This document shows, one piece after another, positions 9,058 to 18,400 of a stretch of DNA of 64,000 nt (within the stretch, counting starts at the first letter, position 1; every line of letters starts with the position of its first letter). The position numbers were made by a program, and so were the translations under genes. The notes beneath the pieces are model-generated. The model saw only the letters and a program-made list of their open reading frames with translations, ran no database searches and had not been told where the DNA came from. This DNA is from Symmachiella macrocystis (GTDB lineage: Bacteria > Planctomycetota > Planctomycetia > Planctomycetales > Planctomycetaceae): positions 620,001 to 684,000 of the forward strand of contig NZ_SJPP01000002.1 in the NCBI RefSeq assembly GCF_007860075.1, read 5' to 3'.

Positions 9058-11151
9058 TTAAGGAGTTCCGCTCGACGATTGTCCGTCCGGATTTGTCCGA
9101 CCGGTTAACTCCTTCGGAGCAATTAACCCCGGTCGCGGCGCGCGACGACTGGGCTTTGATTGGCTGGACGCTTTCAACTGGTTCAGCACTTCCTGCTTTT
9201 TCGCATCGGGAAAGACCAATGCCGGATTTGCAGGAGGTGCTGTGCCGGATGGCTGCGCTGAGGCAGCCGAAGCACGCCTTACGATGGTCGTGTTGTTCTG
9301 ACCGGTTCGCTGCTGTTGGACGACTTGCGTCGGCCCAGTACGGCGATTCGAACGGGTTTGATTCAACGTTTTAGCTCGCGGTGCTGTCGTCACTTTAGAG
9401 GTCGCTTTGGCTCGCACGGTCGTAGGCGGCTTTGTTTTCACCCGCTTGGTCGGTGCCGGCCCCAGTAAGGGCGTGGCACCTGAGGGAGCAACAGAAGCTT
9501 GTTGAACCCGGGGGGCCGCACTACGAAAGCGTGGTGTGACCAAATCCGGCTTGGCTGGGGAGTGGCCCAATGTGGGACCCACTCCCTGCGGTTTGGCGGC
9601 TTCGGGTTGCGGTGTCGGCGGAGGTGAGATGTCGGATCCACTGGCTGCCGGGGCCGGGGGAACTGTACTCGGAGCGTACTGCATGTTGCCGTTGGGAGTC
9701 GGTTCGATATAAGCGGGTTGCGGGACATAGCCACCGTCAACTTCGCAGTCGATACATTCCGGCCCGTAGTAAGGGACTTCCAGTGTGCCATCGAGGTACA
9801 ACTCGCGATCGGTCGGAGTACTTGTGAATTGTCCGGGGCCTTGCGGCGGGACTTCACACGGTTTCAACGGGTCAGCCAATTCCGGTGTGACCATAATCAA
9901 TAGTTCGGTCTCAGTTTCGTCATAGCGAACGCGGCGGAACAGGGCACCAAAAAAGGGCAATTCGCCCAAAACCGGAACTTTGAACGTCGTGGCTGTTTGG
10001 CGATCGAAGATCAGTCCCGCGATCACGAACGTTTGCCCAAAGTCCATTTCCACAGCAGTTTGTACACGGCGTGTGGTCAATCCGGGAACCACGATCCCTT
10101 GCGTTTCGATGGCACTGGAAAAGTCCCGTTCGCTCACTTCAGGAATCAATTGCAGGCTCAATCGGCCGTTCCCCAACACGATGGGCAACGCTTCAAGTTT
10201 GACACCGAAGGATTTGAATTCGACGCTCAGGGTCCCCAAGCTTTGTGGAATAAGAATCGGGAATTCTCCACCTTGCAGAAGGTTCGCTTTGGAACCACTT
10301 TTCACCGAAAGATTCGGCTCGGCGAGGATTTTCAGCAAGGATTCTTCCTTCAAGGCTTCGACGAAGCCCGAGAAAATATTACTGTCGCTGATAATCCCAA
10401 ACATCGCCGTGGCTCCGGCCGGATTAAAATCGAGGCTCGTCGCGGCACCCGCTGCGGCCGAGAGTGATCGGATCGGAATCAGGTTACCCGGATTCGAGAC
10501 GATGTATCCGTTGTTTCCAATGTCGAAGAAGTTGAAGCCCAATCGGCGAATCTTGCCACGTTGAACCTCCATGACTTTCACTTTCAGCATGACCTGTTGG
10601 ACGCCGCCGACTTGAATGTTGTTGATCGGCTCGGGGAAGAACTGCTCGGTCAATTGCATGATCGGGCGAATCTGTGCCGGTTGGTCGACCCATCCGCTGA
10701 GCACAGCGGTGTTTTGCACCTTGGTGACATGAATCGCAGCGTCGGGAAAACTCAGCTGCAACAACGATTGCAGATGCCGCACGTCGCCCACGACGAGGAT
10801 TTCTAGCTTATGGCTTTGGCCAAATTCGTCGACGACAGTCACGTCGGTGACACCCGGTGCCCCGGCATTGATCCGTAGTTGCCGAGGGTTGAATGGATTT
10901 TCCACTTTAGACGCGGTAATGACTTCCGAGTCGTTGACATCGACCGTCGTGATGCGGCCTTTGAGTTCGAGGACTCGCGTCGATTTCTCCACCATTTCCA
11001 ATTTGGTAAATGGACGATCGACGTGATGAATCATGTGGTTCGCTATGGGCAACGCATCTTCGGCGGTGATAGGCGCCGATGCAGCTAACAACAAAGCGAA
11101 TAATGAGGTACAGATAAGACCTCGTGATCGAAACCGAATTGGCATATGCAT
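9058..11151 (-). CDS. cpaC: Tad/Flp pilus secretin CpaC (RcpA)
   Basis: A 697-residue outer-membrane secretin. A signal peptide (GLICTSLFALLLAASAPITA) is followed by a pilus-assembly N-terminal domain (residues about 45-125: VLELKGRITTVDV, VTVVDEFGQSH), a BON/N1-like region, and the secretin barrel domain (about 190-430) with the conserved VPVLGELPFFGALFR and TELLIMVTPELADP segments. The last 250 residues are a Pro/Thr/Gln/Arg-rich, low-complexity extension, far longer than in proteobacterial CpaC. Start at 11151 or 11145: purine-rich stretches precede both. Unlike the giant plus-strand protein, this is a complete secretin, so the Tad pilus here has its own exit pore. Confidence 0.9.
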   Translation of the reverse strand: MHMPIRFRSRGLICTSLFALLLAASAPITAEDALPIANHMIHHVDRPFTKLEMVEKSTRVLELKGRITTVDVNDSEVITASKVENPFNPRQLRINAGAPGVTDVTVVDEFGQSHKLEILVVGDVRHLQSLLQLSFPDAAIHVTKVQNTAVLSGWVDQPAQIRPIMQLTEQFFPEPINNIQVGGVQQVMLKVKVMEVQRGKIRRLGFNFFDIGNNGYIVSNPGNLIPIRSLSAAAGAATSLDFNPAGATAMFGIISDSNIFSGFVEALKEESLLKILAEPNLSVKSGSKANLLQGGEFPILIPQSLGTLSVEFKSFGVKLEALPIVLGNGRLSLQLIPEVSERDFSSAIETQGIVVPGLTTRRVQTAVEMDFGQTFVIAGLIFDRQTATTFKVPVLGELPFFGALFRRVRYDETETELLIMVTPELADPLKPCEVPPQGPGQFTSTPTDRELYLDGTLEVPYYGPECIDCEVDGGYVPQPAYIEPTPNGNMQYAPSTVPPAPAASGSDISPPPTPQPEAAKPQGVGPTLGHSPAKPDLVTPRFRSAAPRVQQASVAPSGATPLLGPAPTKRVKTKPPTTVRAKATSKVTTAPRAKTLNQTRSNRRTGPTQVVQQQRTGQNNTTIVRRASAASAQPSGTAPPANPALVFPDAKKQEVLNQLKASSQSKPSRRAPRPGLIAPKELTGRTNPDGQSSSGTP

Positions 11152-11574
11152 CCTTGCACTCTCCCTCGTTTGAGTGATCCCGTCCAGAGTCCCTCGGGCG
11201 TGATCCTATTCGACAGTGTTCCTGGCAGAAGCGACGGCCGCCACCATTAACTTGCGAACGTTATCCTAACTTTTGGAAATTACGAGCGGGATTTCAACTC
11301 GTGTTCGCTCGGCTGCGGTCGACTTGCCATGAATAGGTTTGTCGAAGACCACAACTCGGGCGATTTCAATTGGCCCGCAAAACAAGAAAATATTGGTGGG
11401 GACGCTTGCACGCCCCACCATTCAACTACAAACTCTTGTCGTTTTCAAAGTTTCATCAAGCCGCATAGTGCGGTGTTGCTTTGACAAATGTCCCGGCAAC
11501 CATCGCGATTGAAAACGTTGAATACGACTACGTTACTCTCCGGCAGTTCGCCGTTGCGGTCCTTGCTTTCAGGA
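11152..11574. other. Intergenic region between cpaB and cpaC
   Basis: There is no supported gene. It contains the cpaB terminator at 11377-11420, so cpaC probably has its own promoter between about 11160 and 11370 (minus direction). I could not single out a convincing -35/-10 pair. Confidence 0.5.
11377..11420 (-). terminator. Intrinsic terminator downstream of cpaB
   Basis: On the minus strand the hairpin TGGTGGGG/CCCCACCA (11394-11420, with one extra CG pair and a bulge) is followed at once by AATATTTTCTTGTTTT. This is the clearest rho-independent terminator in the Tad locus and splits cpaA-cpaB from cpaC-cpaE. Confidence 0.75.
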
Positions 11575-12555
11575 TTACGTGGCGGCCGGTTCTGGTTCAG
11601 TACCTTGTGGTTCCGTGGGTTCCACATCGATGTTATCGATGGCATTGGGATCGGATAGAGGAACGTCCTCGACCGTTTTTTCGCCATCGTGATAAATTAC
11701 GATTGTCCAAGTCGGAATCGGTTCGGTAACCGGCTCCTCGTCGATTTCCTCGTTGATACTATTGCGAATATCTTGCTGGTCGCCGGTCAATTCCGGATTG
11801 ACGTAGTCCGCATCTTCCGGGGCGATGTCATCTTCACCGAACAACGCACGAACCTTGGCATCGAAGTATTCGTCATCAATGTCTGCAACTTGTTCCTGCG
11901 TGTCGTCGTCCTTATGTCGCAGCGAAAAATTCAGGTCGCCTTTGCTCTCCGCCAAACGCAACAAGTTGACTTGTTCGGGAGTTACCAATACGGAAATGTT
12001 CTTGTAAATCGACTCGGATTCGTTGTCGATCATGTCTCGTTGCTTGTCGACAGCAAACACTTCGATGTACTCCAAAACCGTTTTGGTACGTTCCGTCGTG
12101 ACTCCTTTGAGTCGCCGTTTATACGTTACTTGAATGTCAACGCGGTCGTGCGGATTCACGAAACCTGCCACCGCAGTTTTCGCGGTAACGCTGATGGCTG
12201 CCACGCGCATTCCCGAGGGAATTTCATTCGACGCACTGAAAACGCCTTCTTCACCGAGCATAGCTTGCACGATCGGCGTGCCGGGAAATGCACGTGTGCG
12301 CAAACCCCGGTTGACATATTGATCCGCCGATGTCACTGCATCGGTTGGCATCATGTCCATTGGCATTTCTTTGAACGTCACCATCGAATCTTCAATCTCG
12401 ATTCCGGGGCTGATCTCCTCAAGGGCGATCAGCACCGGCATGGTTTTTTTGGCTGCTTCTTTTTTGTCTCCGGAGAGAACTTGTTGGACGCCAATCATGG
12501 CGACTAAGCCGCACCCGAGTGCGACGGCCAACATTACGATTGATTTACCTTTCAT
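11575..12555 (-). CDS. cpaB: Flp pilus assembly protein CpaB (RcpC)
   Basis: A 326-residue protein with an N-terminal membrane anchor (residues about 5-28, IVMLAVALGCGLVAMIGVQQVL) and a periplasmic SAF domain (about 38-105, PVLIALEEISPGIEIEDSMV), followed by the RcpC/CpaB core (MRVAAISVTAKTAVAGFVNP, then DRVDIQVTY). CpaB helps assemble or stabilise the secretin of Tad pili. The C-terminal 100 residues are acidic and Pro/Thr-rich (EPEPAAT at the end). It is 282 bases downstream of cpaA and followed by a strong terminator. Confidence 0.9.
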   Translation of the reverse strand: MKGKSIVMLAVALGCGLVAMIGVQQVLSGDKKEAAKKTMPVLIALEEISPGIEIEDSMVTFKEMPMDMMPTDAVTSADQYVNRGLRTRAFPGTPIVQAMLGEEGVFSASNEIPSGMRVAAISVTAKTAVAGFVNPHDRVDIQVTYKRRLKGVTTERTKTVLEYIEVFAVDKQRDMIDNESESIYKNISVLVTPEQVNLLRLAESKGDLNFSLRHKDDDTQEQVADIDDEYFDAKVRALFGEDDIAPEDADYVNPELTGDQQDIRNSINEEIDEEPVTEPIPTWTIVIYHDGEKTVEDVPLSDPNAIDNIDVEPTEPQGTEPEPAAT

Positions 12556-12775
12556 CGATCCACCTGCTTGATTTGGGAGGTTAGCAGTTGGTCACGCAGC
12601 CGCCGGCCGATGGGCCCACAATTCCGGCTTCGCAACGTATCTCGCATTCCCGACATCAGTCCCGGTTTTTCGATTAGAAGGATCTTATCGATTGGTTCAT
12701 CGGCAACGATGAGTCAAAAGCTTCAATCTATACCGGTTTTAACGCTTGGAATGATCACAACGGTTGTGCGGACAT

Positions 12776-12810
12776 GCCCCGTTGCCAGCCAAAACGACTG
12801 GAAACGGGGC
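12776..12810 (-). terminator. Hairpin downstream of cpaA
   Basis: GCCCCGTT-G-CCAG pairs with CTGG-A-AACGGGGC across a nine-base loop. It lies 28 bases after the cpaA stop. No T-run follows on the minus strand, so it may stabilise mRNA ends rather than terminate. Confidence 0.5.
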
Positions 12811-12837
12811 ACACCGCCATCTCAAAATATCGCCCGA

Positions 12838-13389
12838 TTAAATCATGCCAGCATAGAAAAAGTACCCAATTGAACCGATGCAGATCGGAATCCCGTAGGG
12901 TAGGAGTAACATGCTGGATTTACGCTCCGCGGCGATTACCGAAAGTTCGCGCGGATTCTTAACCTGTTTGAATTCAAACATGATCATGAAGAAGTTTTCG
13001 TAATGTTTTCTCAGCTTACCGCTGGAGACCGCCATCACGATCGCCATCAAGCCGCCAATGACCGCTGAGACGACGAACGCGTACACAGTCACCCATCCGC
13101 CTAGCCACGCCCCAATGCCGGCCATGAGTTTGACATCGCCGGCCCCCATTCCGCCCACACTATACAGTGGCAATAGGGTCAACAGCCCAACGCACATGCC
13201 GATCAGTGCGCTGCTCAAGCCTGCCCAACCGTGCATCCAGGTGTTGGCCACCAGTCCCGAAAGGACCATAGGAAACGTAATCCAGTTGGGAACCCGCAAT
13301 TCTTTGCCGTCGATGTAAGCCGCTACGATCAAAATGACCGAGACCAATTTGACGGGCCAGTTGTGAATAAAAATCTCGTGTAGATCCAT
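12838..13389 (-). CDS. cpaA: Prepilin peptidase, A24 family (CpaA/TadV)
   Basis: A 183-residue polytopic membrane protease predicted to process Flp prepilins. Both catalytic aspartates are visible: AAYIDGKELRVPNWIT (residues about 22-37) and the GMGAGDVKLMAGIGAWLG signature (about 78-95). It lacks the N-terminal methyltransferase domain of PilD/GspO, as expected for the CpaA type. The ATG at 13389 matches the usual N-terminus; a longer upstream frame is low-quality. As no gspO was seen, this enzyme may also be the one that processes the GspG-K pseudopilins of the plus-strand operon. Confidence 0.9.
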   Translation of the reverse strand: MDLHEIFIHNWPVKLVSVILIVAAYIDGKELRVPNWITFPMVLSGLVANTWMHGWAGLSSALIGMCVGLLTLLPLYSVGGMGAGDVKLMAGIGAWLGGWVTVYAFVVSAVIGGLMAIVMAVSSGKLRKHYENFFMIMFEFKQVKNPRELSVIAAERKSSMLLLPYGIPICIGSIGYFFYAGMI

Positions 13390-13620
13390 GACTGCGTCTG
13401 TCCTTCTGTTACGACTCCGCCTCGGACACTGTATGCACGACAAAAATTCATCGCAGGCCAAGGAGGGCAGGGGATTAGTCGGAGGGAATGTTTGTGGCAA
13501 GTTTTTTCTTACGAGTCGTTTCAAAAACCCTGGGACGCGTTCCGTTGACACTGCAGTGCAAGTTTACGGAACAAGCGAGACCAAGAATTGAAACTGGTTC
13601 TAGGAGCTGAACGAACGGAC
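13390..13620. other. Region between cpaA and the candidate microprotein
   Basis: These 231 bases contain no supported gene. Any cpaA promoter would lie here. Confidence 0.4.
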
Positions 13621-13737
13621 TCAAACACCGGGACGGCCTACTGTGAACAATGTAAAAAATGCCACCAAGGCGCCCATGACGAGCACTATTGTTTGTGGAA
13701 GCGATTCGAGCGATGCTTCGATCCAGAACGGTACCAT
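13621..13737 (-). CDS. Candidate 38-residue single-pass membrane protein
   Basis: A short frame between the Flp pilin hairpin and cpaA. It starts at ATG (13735-13737 on the plus strand reads CAT) with GAGG nine bases upstream, and ends in TGA. Residues 1-16 are polar (MVPFWIEASLESLPQT), 17-33 form one strongly hydrophobic segment (about IVLVMGALVAFFTLFTV), and RPGV ends the protein. It has no pilin cleavage motif. Position and hydropathy suggest a small accessory of the Tad machine, but the frame could be chance. Confidence 0.4.
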   Translation of the reverse strand: MVPFWIEASLESLPQTIVLVMGALVAFFTLFTVGRPGV

Positions 13738-13839
13738 TTTAGCCGCCCTCGATTATGTATTCTTAAGTGGGTTACTTGTACGGCATTTCACGATGGATGC
13801 CGTTACGAATGAGTTACAGTGCCTCTGAGACTCAAGAAG

Positions 13840-13874
13840 CCGTCCAGTTTCACAACGCATGTGAAACTGGACGG
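13840..13874 (-). terminator. Perfect 15-bp hairpin after the Flp pilin genes
   Basis: CCGTCCAGTTTCACA pairs perfectly with TGTGAAACTGGACGG across loop ACGCA. It lies 30 bases downstream of the second pilin's stop. No T-run follows, so partial termination and 3' stabilisation of an abundant pilin transcript both fit. Confidence 0.7.
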
Positions 13875-13904
13875 TTGTCAATCTCGTTCGAAAACGCGCC
13901 CCGA

Positions 13905-14072
13905 TTACAAAGCCGTGGCAACACCTTCGAAGGTCGTATTGGTCGTCGTACCAACCGATGTGATCGCTGTGAGGCAAACCACGATGATCAACGCCAACAT
14001 GACCGCATATTCGACGGCCGTTGGGCCATCTTCCGAAACCAAAAACTTCTTGACGCTCTTAAGCATCTGCAT
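13905..14072 (-). CDS. flp: Flp-type pilin (second copy)
   Basis: A 55-residue Flp/Fap pilin beginning MQMLKSVKKF. The class-specific leader ends at EDG, and the mature protein starts PTAVEY (Glu +5, Tyr +6), the standard Flp processing motif, followed by a 20-residue hydrophobic helix. GGGAG precedes the ATG at 14072. It differs from the upstream copy at only a few positions and ends in Leu rather than Met. It is translated from the same transcript as the first copy and is processed by CpaA. Confidence 0.9.
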   Translation of the reverse strand: MQMLKSVKKFLVSEDGPTAVEYAVMLALIIVVCLTAITSVGTTTNTTFEGVATAL

Positions 14073-14232
14073 TTTCTTCTCCCTGTTCAGTTCGGGCCCA
14101 GCCAATGCGGCAACGCATCCCGAGAGCATTGCGCAAGCCTCAAGCGGCGTGACGGAGAAGCGTTCGCGATACCTAGGCAATGAAGCCGCGGATGCGTTCG
14201 CCTCTCCAGTCGCGCCACCTGAAATGACAACC

Positions 14233-14403
14233 TTACATCGCGGTGGCGACGCCTTCGAAGGTCGTATTGGCTGTGGTACCGACCGACGTAATCGCGGTCA
14301 GACAGACGATGATGATCAACGCCAACATCACGGCGTATTCAACAGCTGTCGGGCCATCTTCGGAAACCAAAAACTTCTTAACGCTCTTAGCCAGTGTCTT
14401 CAT
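14233..14403 (-). CDS. flp: Flp-type pilin (first copy)
   Basis: A 56-residue pilin, MKTLAKSVKKFLVSEDG followed by PTAVEYAVMLALII. It carries the same processing motif and helix as the downstream copy 160 bases away, and reads SVGTTANTTFEGVATAM at the end. GGGAGA lies six bases before the ATG at 14403. Near-identical mature sequences point to a local gene duplication. As first gene of the minus-strand run it is probably the most highly expressed member. Confidence 0.9.
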   Translation of the reverse strand: MKTLAKSVKKFLVSEDGPTAVEYAVMLALIIIVCLTAITSVGTTANTTFEGVATAM

Positions 14404-14553
14404 AGGATTCTCCCTTTACAGGTTTGCCGCAGCTGTTCTGGCGAACAACTGGGACGCAAGCATACGAACTCCGATTGGCCCGGTGGGTGGATGCTTGCGC
14501 AAAACCCGGCAACCGACGCATCGGCTGCAATCGCCTCTCAAAGTCCGCCACCC

Positions 14554-14577
14554 AAATAAAAACCTCACAACGAGGTT
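14554..14577 (-). terminator. Terminator-like hairpin in the flp leader
   Basis: On the minus strand AACCTC-GTTGT-GAGGTT is followed by TTTATTT. It lies about 150 bases upstream of the first pilin's ATG, the position of a transcription attenuator, or else it ends an unknown upstream transcript. Confidence 0.5.
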
Positions 14578-14610
14578 ACACCCAAAATAAATGACGGCTT
14601 TTCGGTTCGA

Positions 14611-14656
14611 CGCAGGCGGTGAGCAGCTTTGCAGCCACTCCTGATTTCTGCCTGCG
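14611..14656 (-). promoter_or_regulatory. Structured leader element upstream of flp
   Basis: Outer stem CGCAGGC/GCCTGCG (seven perfect pairs) encloses an inner hairpin GTG-GC-GC with small bulges and a three-base loop. It is followed 34 bases later, on the minus strand, by the terminator-like hairpin, an arrangement reminiscent of attenuators and riboswitches. It does not match any riboswitch consensus I can recall. Confidence 0.35.
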
Positions 14657-15412
14657 TTGTTACCAGCACAACGAAAACCTAGGTCACGGAAAGGTCGAGT
14701 CAAGCAAACAATCCCACGAAATCGGCAAAGTCTATTCATGTTGCCGGACCACATCACCTCAATCATCTCAAGGCTCGACCACAACGCGAGTTACGGAATG
14801 ATTTCAAAAAACAACACCCCAAAGATTCTTGTCATTCCGCCGCGAAGCCGATCAACTCCAAAGGTGGATGCGGCGAACAATCGGTAAACCAGAAATGTCA
14901 GCGATTTGCCGCAATACCCACCAAACTGCCTCAAGCGGGGCCGATCACGTAGGTCACGTGGAGCTAACCCTTCATTCGTTGACTGAGGACTGAACGGGAA
15001 TTCTGCGCCGATTTCCTGGAATCCGCGCTTTACCCACAGTTCGGCGGCGTGTACTGTATTACAGATAGTTTCAAAGCCCGCTGACGCGTCTCGTTCACTC
15101 TGATAGGCATGTTTCCGGAATCTGCGCAACCGAGTTTTGAAAACGACTCTAGAGAAAACCCACCTACTTAGCCCACCTAATTCGCATCCTAAACGTCGCG
15201 ATCACTTTGGTTTTGCCCCAACTGCTCGCTGCTTCTGAGTCGTCCCTCAGGACGATTTTGAAATTTAGAGGATGACAATCAATCAATCCCGATGGCCGGA
15301 CTCAACTTGCGTCCGCGCGATCGCGCTGAAACTCACACCGAGAATCCATTCCGAGCAGCAAAATCGGCACTGTTCGCCGTTTGCGCAATCAAATCGCACT
15401 GGAGTGAAGACC

Positions 15413-18400
15413 GTGACGTTACATCAAAACTGCTCGCCTTGTCGTCGACATCTGTTCCGCACGTCGCTGCTTGCGGCACTCTGCGGAATTTGCCCGTCGC
15501 TTGCGATTGCTCAAGATGCGCCACCCGCCGCCGACACACCGGCTGCTAAGGCTCCCCCCGCTGCCGCAAAACCGGCGGCGGCGAAACTGGATTATGCCCG
15601 ACTGGCCGACCCTGAGGTTGCCGCTCAGTTAAATCTGACGGAGGAGCAGCAAACGAAACTCCAAGAACTGCTCAAAAAACGCAGCGAAGCGCTCTCCCAA
15701 GCCGAAGCCGCCGACAAAGCCAAGATTGCCGCCGAGCAAAATGGAACCATTGCCGCTCTCCTATCTGAAGAACAACGGGCGAAATTGGCCAAGATTCGCC
15801 CGGTCCCCAAGCTTCGCTTCAATTTTCGATTTCAACGTTGGGCGGAAGTCTTGCAGTGGTTCGCCCAGGAAGCGGACCTATCGCTGGTGATGGATGCCCC
15901 GCCGCCGGCAACGTTTAACTACACAGACACTAAGGAATACACGCCAACCGAAGCGATCGATCTGCTCAACGGCGTCTTGCTAACCAAGGACTTCACGCTG
16001 ATTCGTCGCGGTCGCATGCTAATCGTGATCGATATGAAAGAAGGCATTCCGCAGGACCTCATTCCTCGAATCGATCTGAAAGACCTGGAAGATCGCGGCA
16101 AACATGAATTCGTCAGCGTCATGTTTCCGTTGGGCAAGAAGAATGCGGAGGAAGTTGACGCGGAAATAATGCCGCTTCTGGGCAATCAAGGCAAAAGCGT
16201 GCCGCTGCCCAAGACGCAGCAAATCCTGGTCACAGCCACCGCAGGGAACATGCGTGCGATCGGTGCGGTCATTGATTCTATCCCCGAACCGGCGCCTCCC
16301 AAACAACCTCCCAAACCCACTCCCCCGGAAAAACCGGAACTCAGGACCTACGCGACGAAATCCGCCGATGCCGCTGCGGCCGTCGAGTTGATCAATCAGT
16401 TAATCAGCGGAATCAAAGTCGTTCCCGACGCTAAGGCCGGTCAGATCAATGTTTTTGCGACGCCTTCGCAACAAACTGCTGTCCTAGCGCTGTTGGACAA
16501 AATACAAACCGACAATCCGCCCGAATCGAAGCCCCGTTTGGAAGTCTATTCCCTCACGCGCGGCGACCACACACAGTTGCTGGAATCGTTGAGGCTGGTC
16601 TTGCCGGAAATGCAAATGCGCATTGATCCAGTGGACAATCGCCTGATTGCTTGGGGGACACCGGACGAACAAGCCAAAATCAAAGCGTCTCTCGATCAAC
16701 TAGGGGGAGACGGGCCAAATGGCAAGACAGCGCAGCTAGCGACTTATCTATTGCTGAAAGCGGATCCCGCATCGACTCAAGAGTTGTTATCCAAACTGGT
16801 TCCCAACGCCCGGGTTTCGTTTGACCCGCAAACTCGAAATTTGATCGTCGTCGCAGTGCCAGATGACCAACGTGTTGTGAAAGCCATGTTGGACCAACTG
16901 CAACCCACGCAGCCCGGGGCCAATTCGCCGGAATTGCAGTTCTATCCCTTCAAGGTGAACATTCCGACCGGATTAATGGAGGTGCTGCAAACATTAGTTC
17001 CCAACGCTAACATTCGTGCCGACGGCAAGAAATTGATTATCACCGCCACCCCGGCTGACCACGTCTTGATTGCCGACACGATCAAAAAGTTCCCCATGCC
17101 CATCGCGAGTGAAAAACCGCGATTGGAGATTTATCCCATCACTCCCGCCCAGCGCAAACGATTTGAAGCAGTGATCGGGACGATAACCGGCGACCTGCCA
17201 GGTATTCGGATTATCACCGACGCCGAGCCGGGAGAACTAGCCGTGTGGGCGAAATCCAAGGAACACGAGGCGCTGCAGGCGATCCTGGAGAAGCTAAAAC
17301 GGGATGTGCCGGATGAAGAAAAGTTCACGCTGACCAGTTATCCGGTCAAGGCCGCTCAACAACCGCAGACAACGAGCGTCCTGCAAACCCTGTATCCGGA
17401 ACTGCGGGTTATCCCCGATGCCGAGGGAAACCGCCTGCTTGTCTGGGCAGGCCCCCAGCGGCACACAGACCTCAAAGCCACACTGGACAAGGTCCTCGCC
17501 GAAGTTCCCGAAGCCGATCAACCCCGCTTTGAGGCTTACGCCATTCAAGGCGCGGACGCGACGAGTCTAATGCCCACATTGCAGACACTGTTGCCGGCCA
17601 TGCGTTTATCGGTGGATCCCAAGACCACACGGCTGATCGCCTGGGGGACTCCCAAGGAACACCAGATGTTAAAATCGGCCTTAACCAAGGTCGGTGGCGG
17701 CATGGCGGAGATGTCGCCGCAAATTGAAGTCTATCGGCTCACGAAAGCCGATCCCTCTGCAACGCAAACGTTATTGCAGGGACTTTTCCCGGCAGCACGG
17801 CTGACGATTGACCCGCAAACGCGAAGCCTCATTGCCGTTGCCATCCCCGAAGACCAGCAAGGTATCCGCGCCACGTTGGAACAACTTCAACCCGAAACGC
17901 CCGGTCCCAACGAACGCACGCTGCAATTCATTCCGCTCGAAGAAGCCCCACCCGCCAGCCTGTTGGCGGTATTGCAGCAACTGGCGCCGCAGTCGCAAGT
18001 CTCCTACGACCTCGAAGCCAAGCGACTGATGGTCGTCGCCACGGCAGCGGATCACAATGTGATTAACGAATCCGTGAAACGTGTCGTCGACTCTGCTGCA
18101 CCAGCTGAGAAGTTCTCGTTAGAGATCTATCCAGTGACCGCAGCGCAGCGCACGCGCTTTCAAACGATTTTGGATACTGTGCAAAGCGAAATGCCCGGCA
18201 TGCGTATTATCACCGATGCCGAACCGGGAGAATTGGCGGTGTGGGCCAAGAAAAGCCAGCACGAGAAGCTGGCCGACATCATCGCCAAATTGCGGCGGGA
18301 CACCCCCGCAGGCGACAAATTTGTGCTAGTGCCCTATCAGATCAAAAATGCGGATGCGGCCAACACGCTGACCGTGATGCAAAGCATCTTTCCCAACATC

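Larger units (their letters stand above)
14404..15412. other. Divergent control region between flp and the giant gene
   Basis: About 1 kb without a supported gene lies between the minus-strand pilin operon and the plus-strand giant gene. It holds a structured inverted repeat at 14611-14656 and a terminator-like hairpin at 14554-14577, both oriented so they could act in a long flp leader. A 112-residue minus-strand frame at 14791-15129 shows no recognisable protein features. Promoters for both directions must be here, but no pair is convincing. Confidence 0.5.

Noticed and set aside
9049-9070. Inverted repeat at the cpaC stop (CGGAACCCCTT/AAGGAGTTCCG)
   Set aside because: It has no loop and overlaps the stop codon, and one pair mismatches. 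It is too weak to call a terminator.
11689-12507. Plus-strand frame of 272 codons opposite cpaB
   Set aside because: The minus-strand cpaB has clear SAF and RcpC motifs. The plus frame has odd Arg/His/Phe composition and no family resemblance.
14404-14660. Cyclic di-GMP (GEMM) riboswitch upstream of flp
   Set aside because: The layout and a GCAAAGC string suggested it, but the conserved GEMM core and tetraloop receptor cannot be aligned. It is reported only as an unassigned structured leader.
14791-15129. Minus-strand frame of 112 codons in the flp/giant-gene control region
   Set aside because: There is no ribosome site, no domain and no coding-like composition; it probably results from chance in the long intergenic region.
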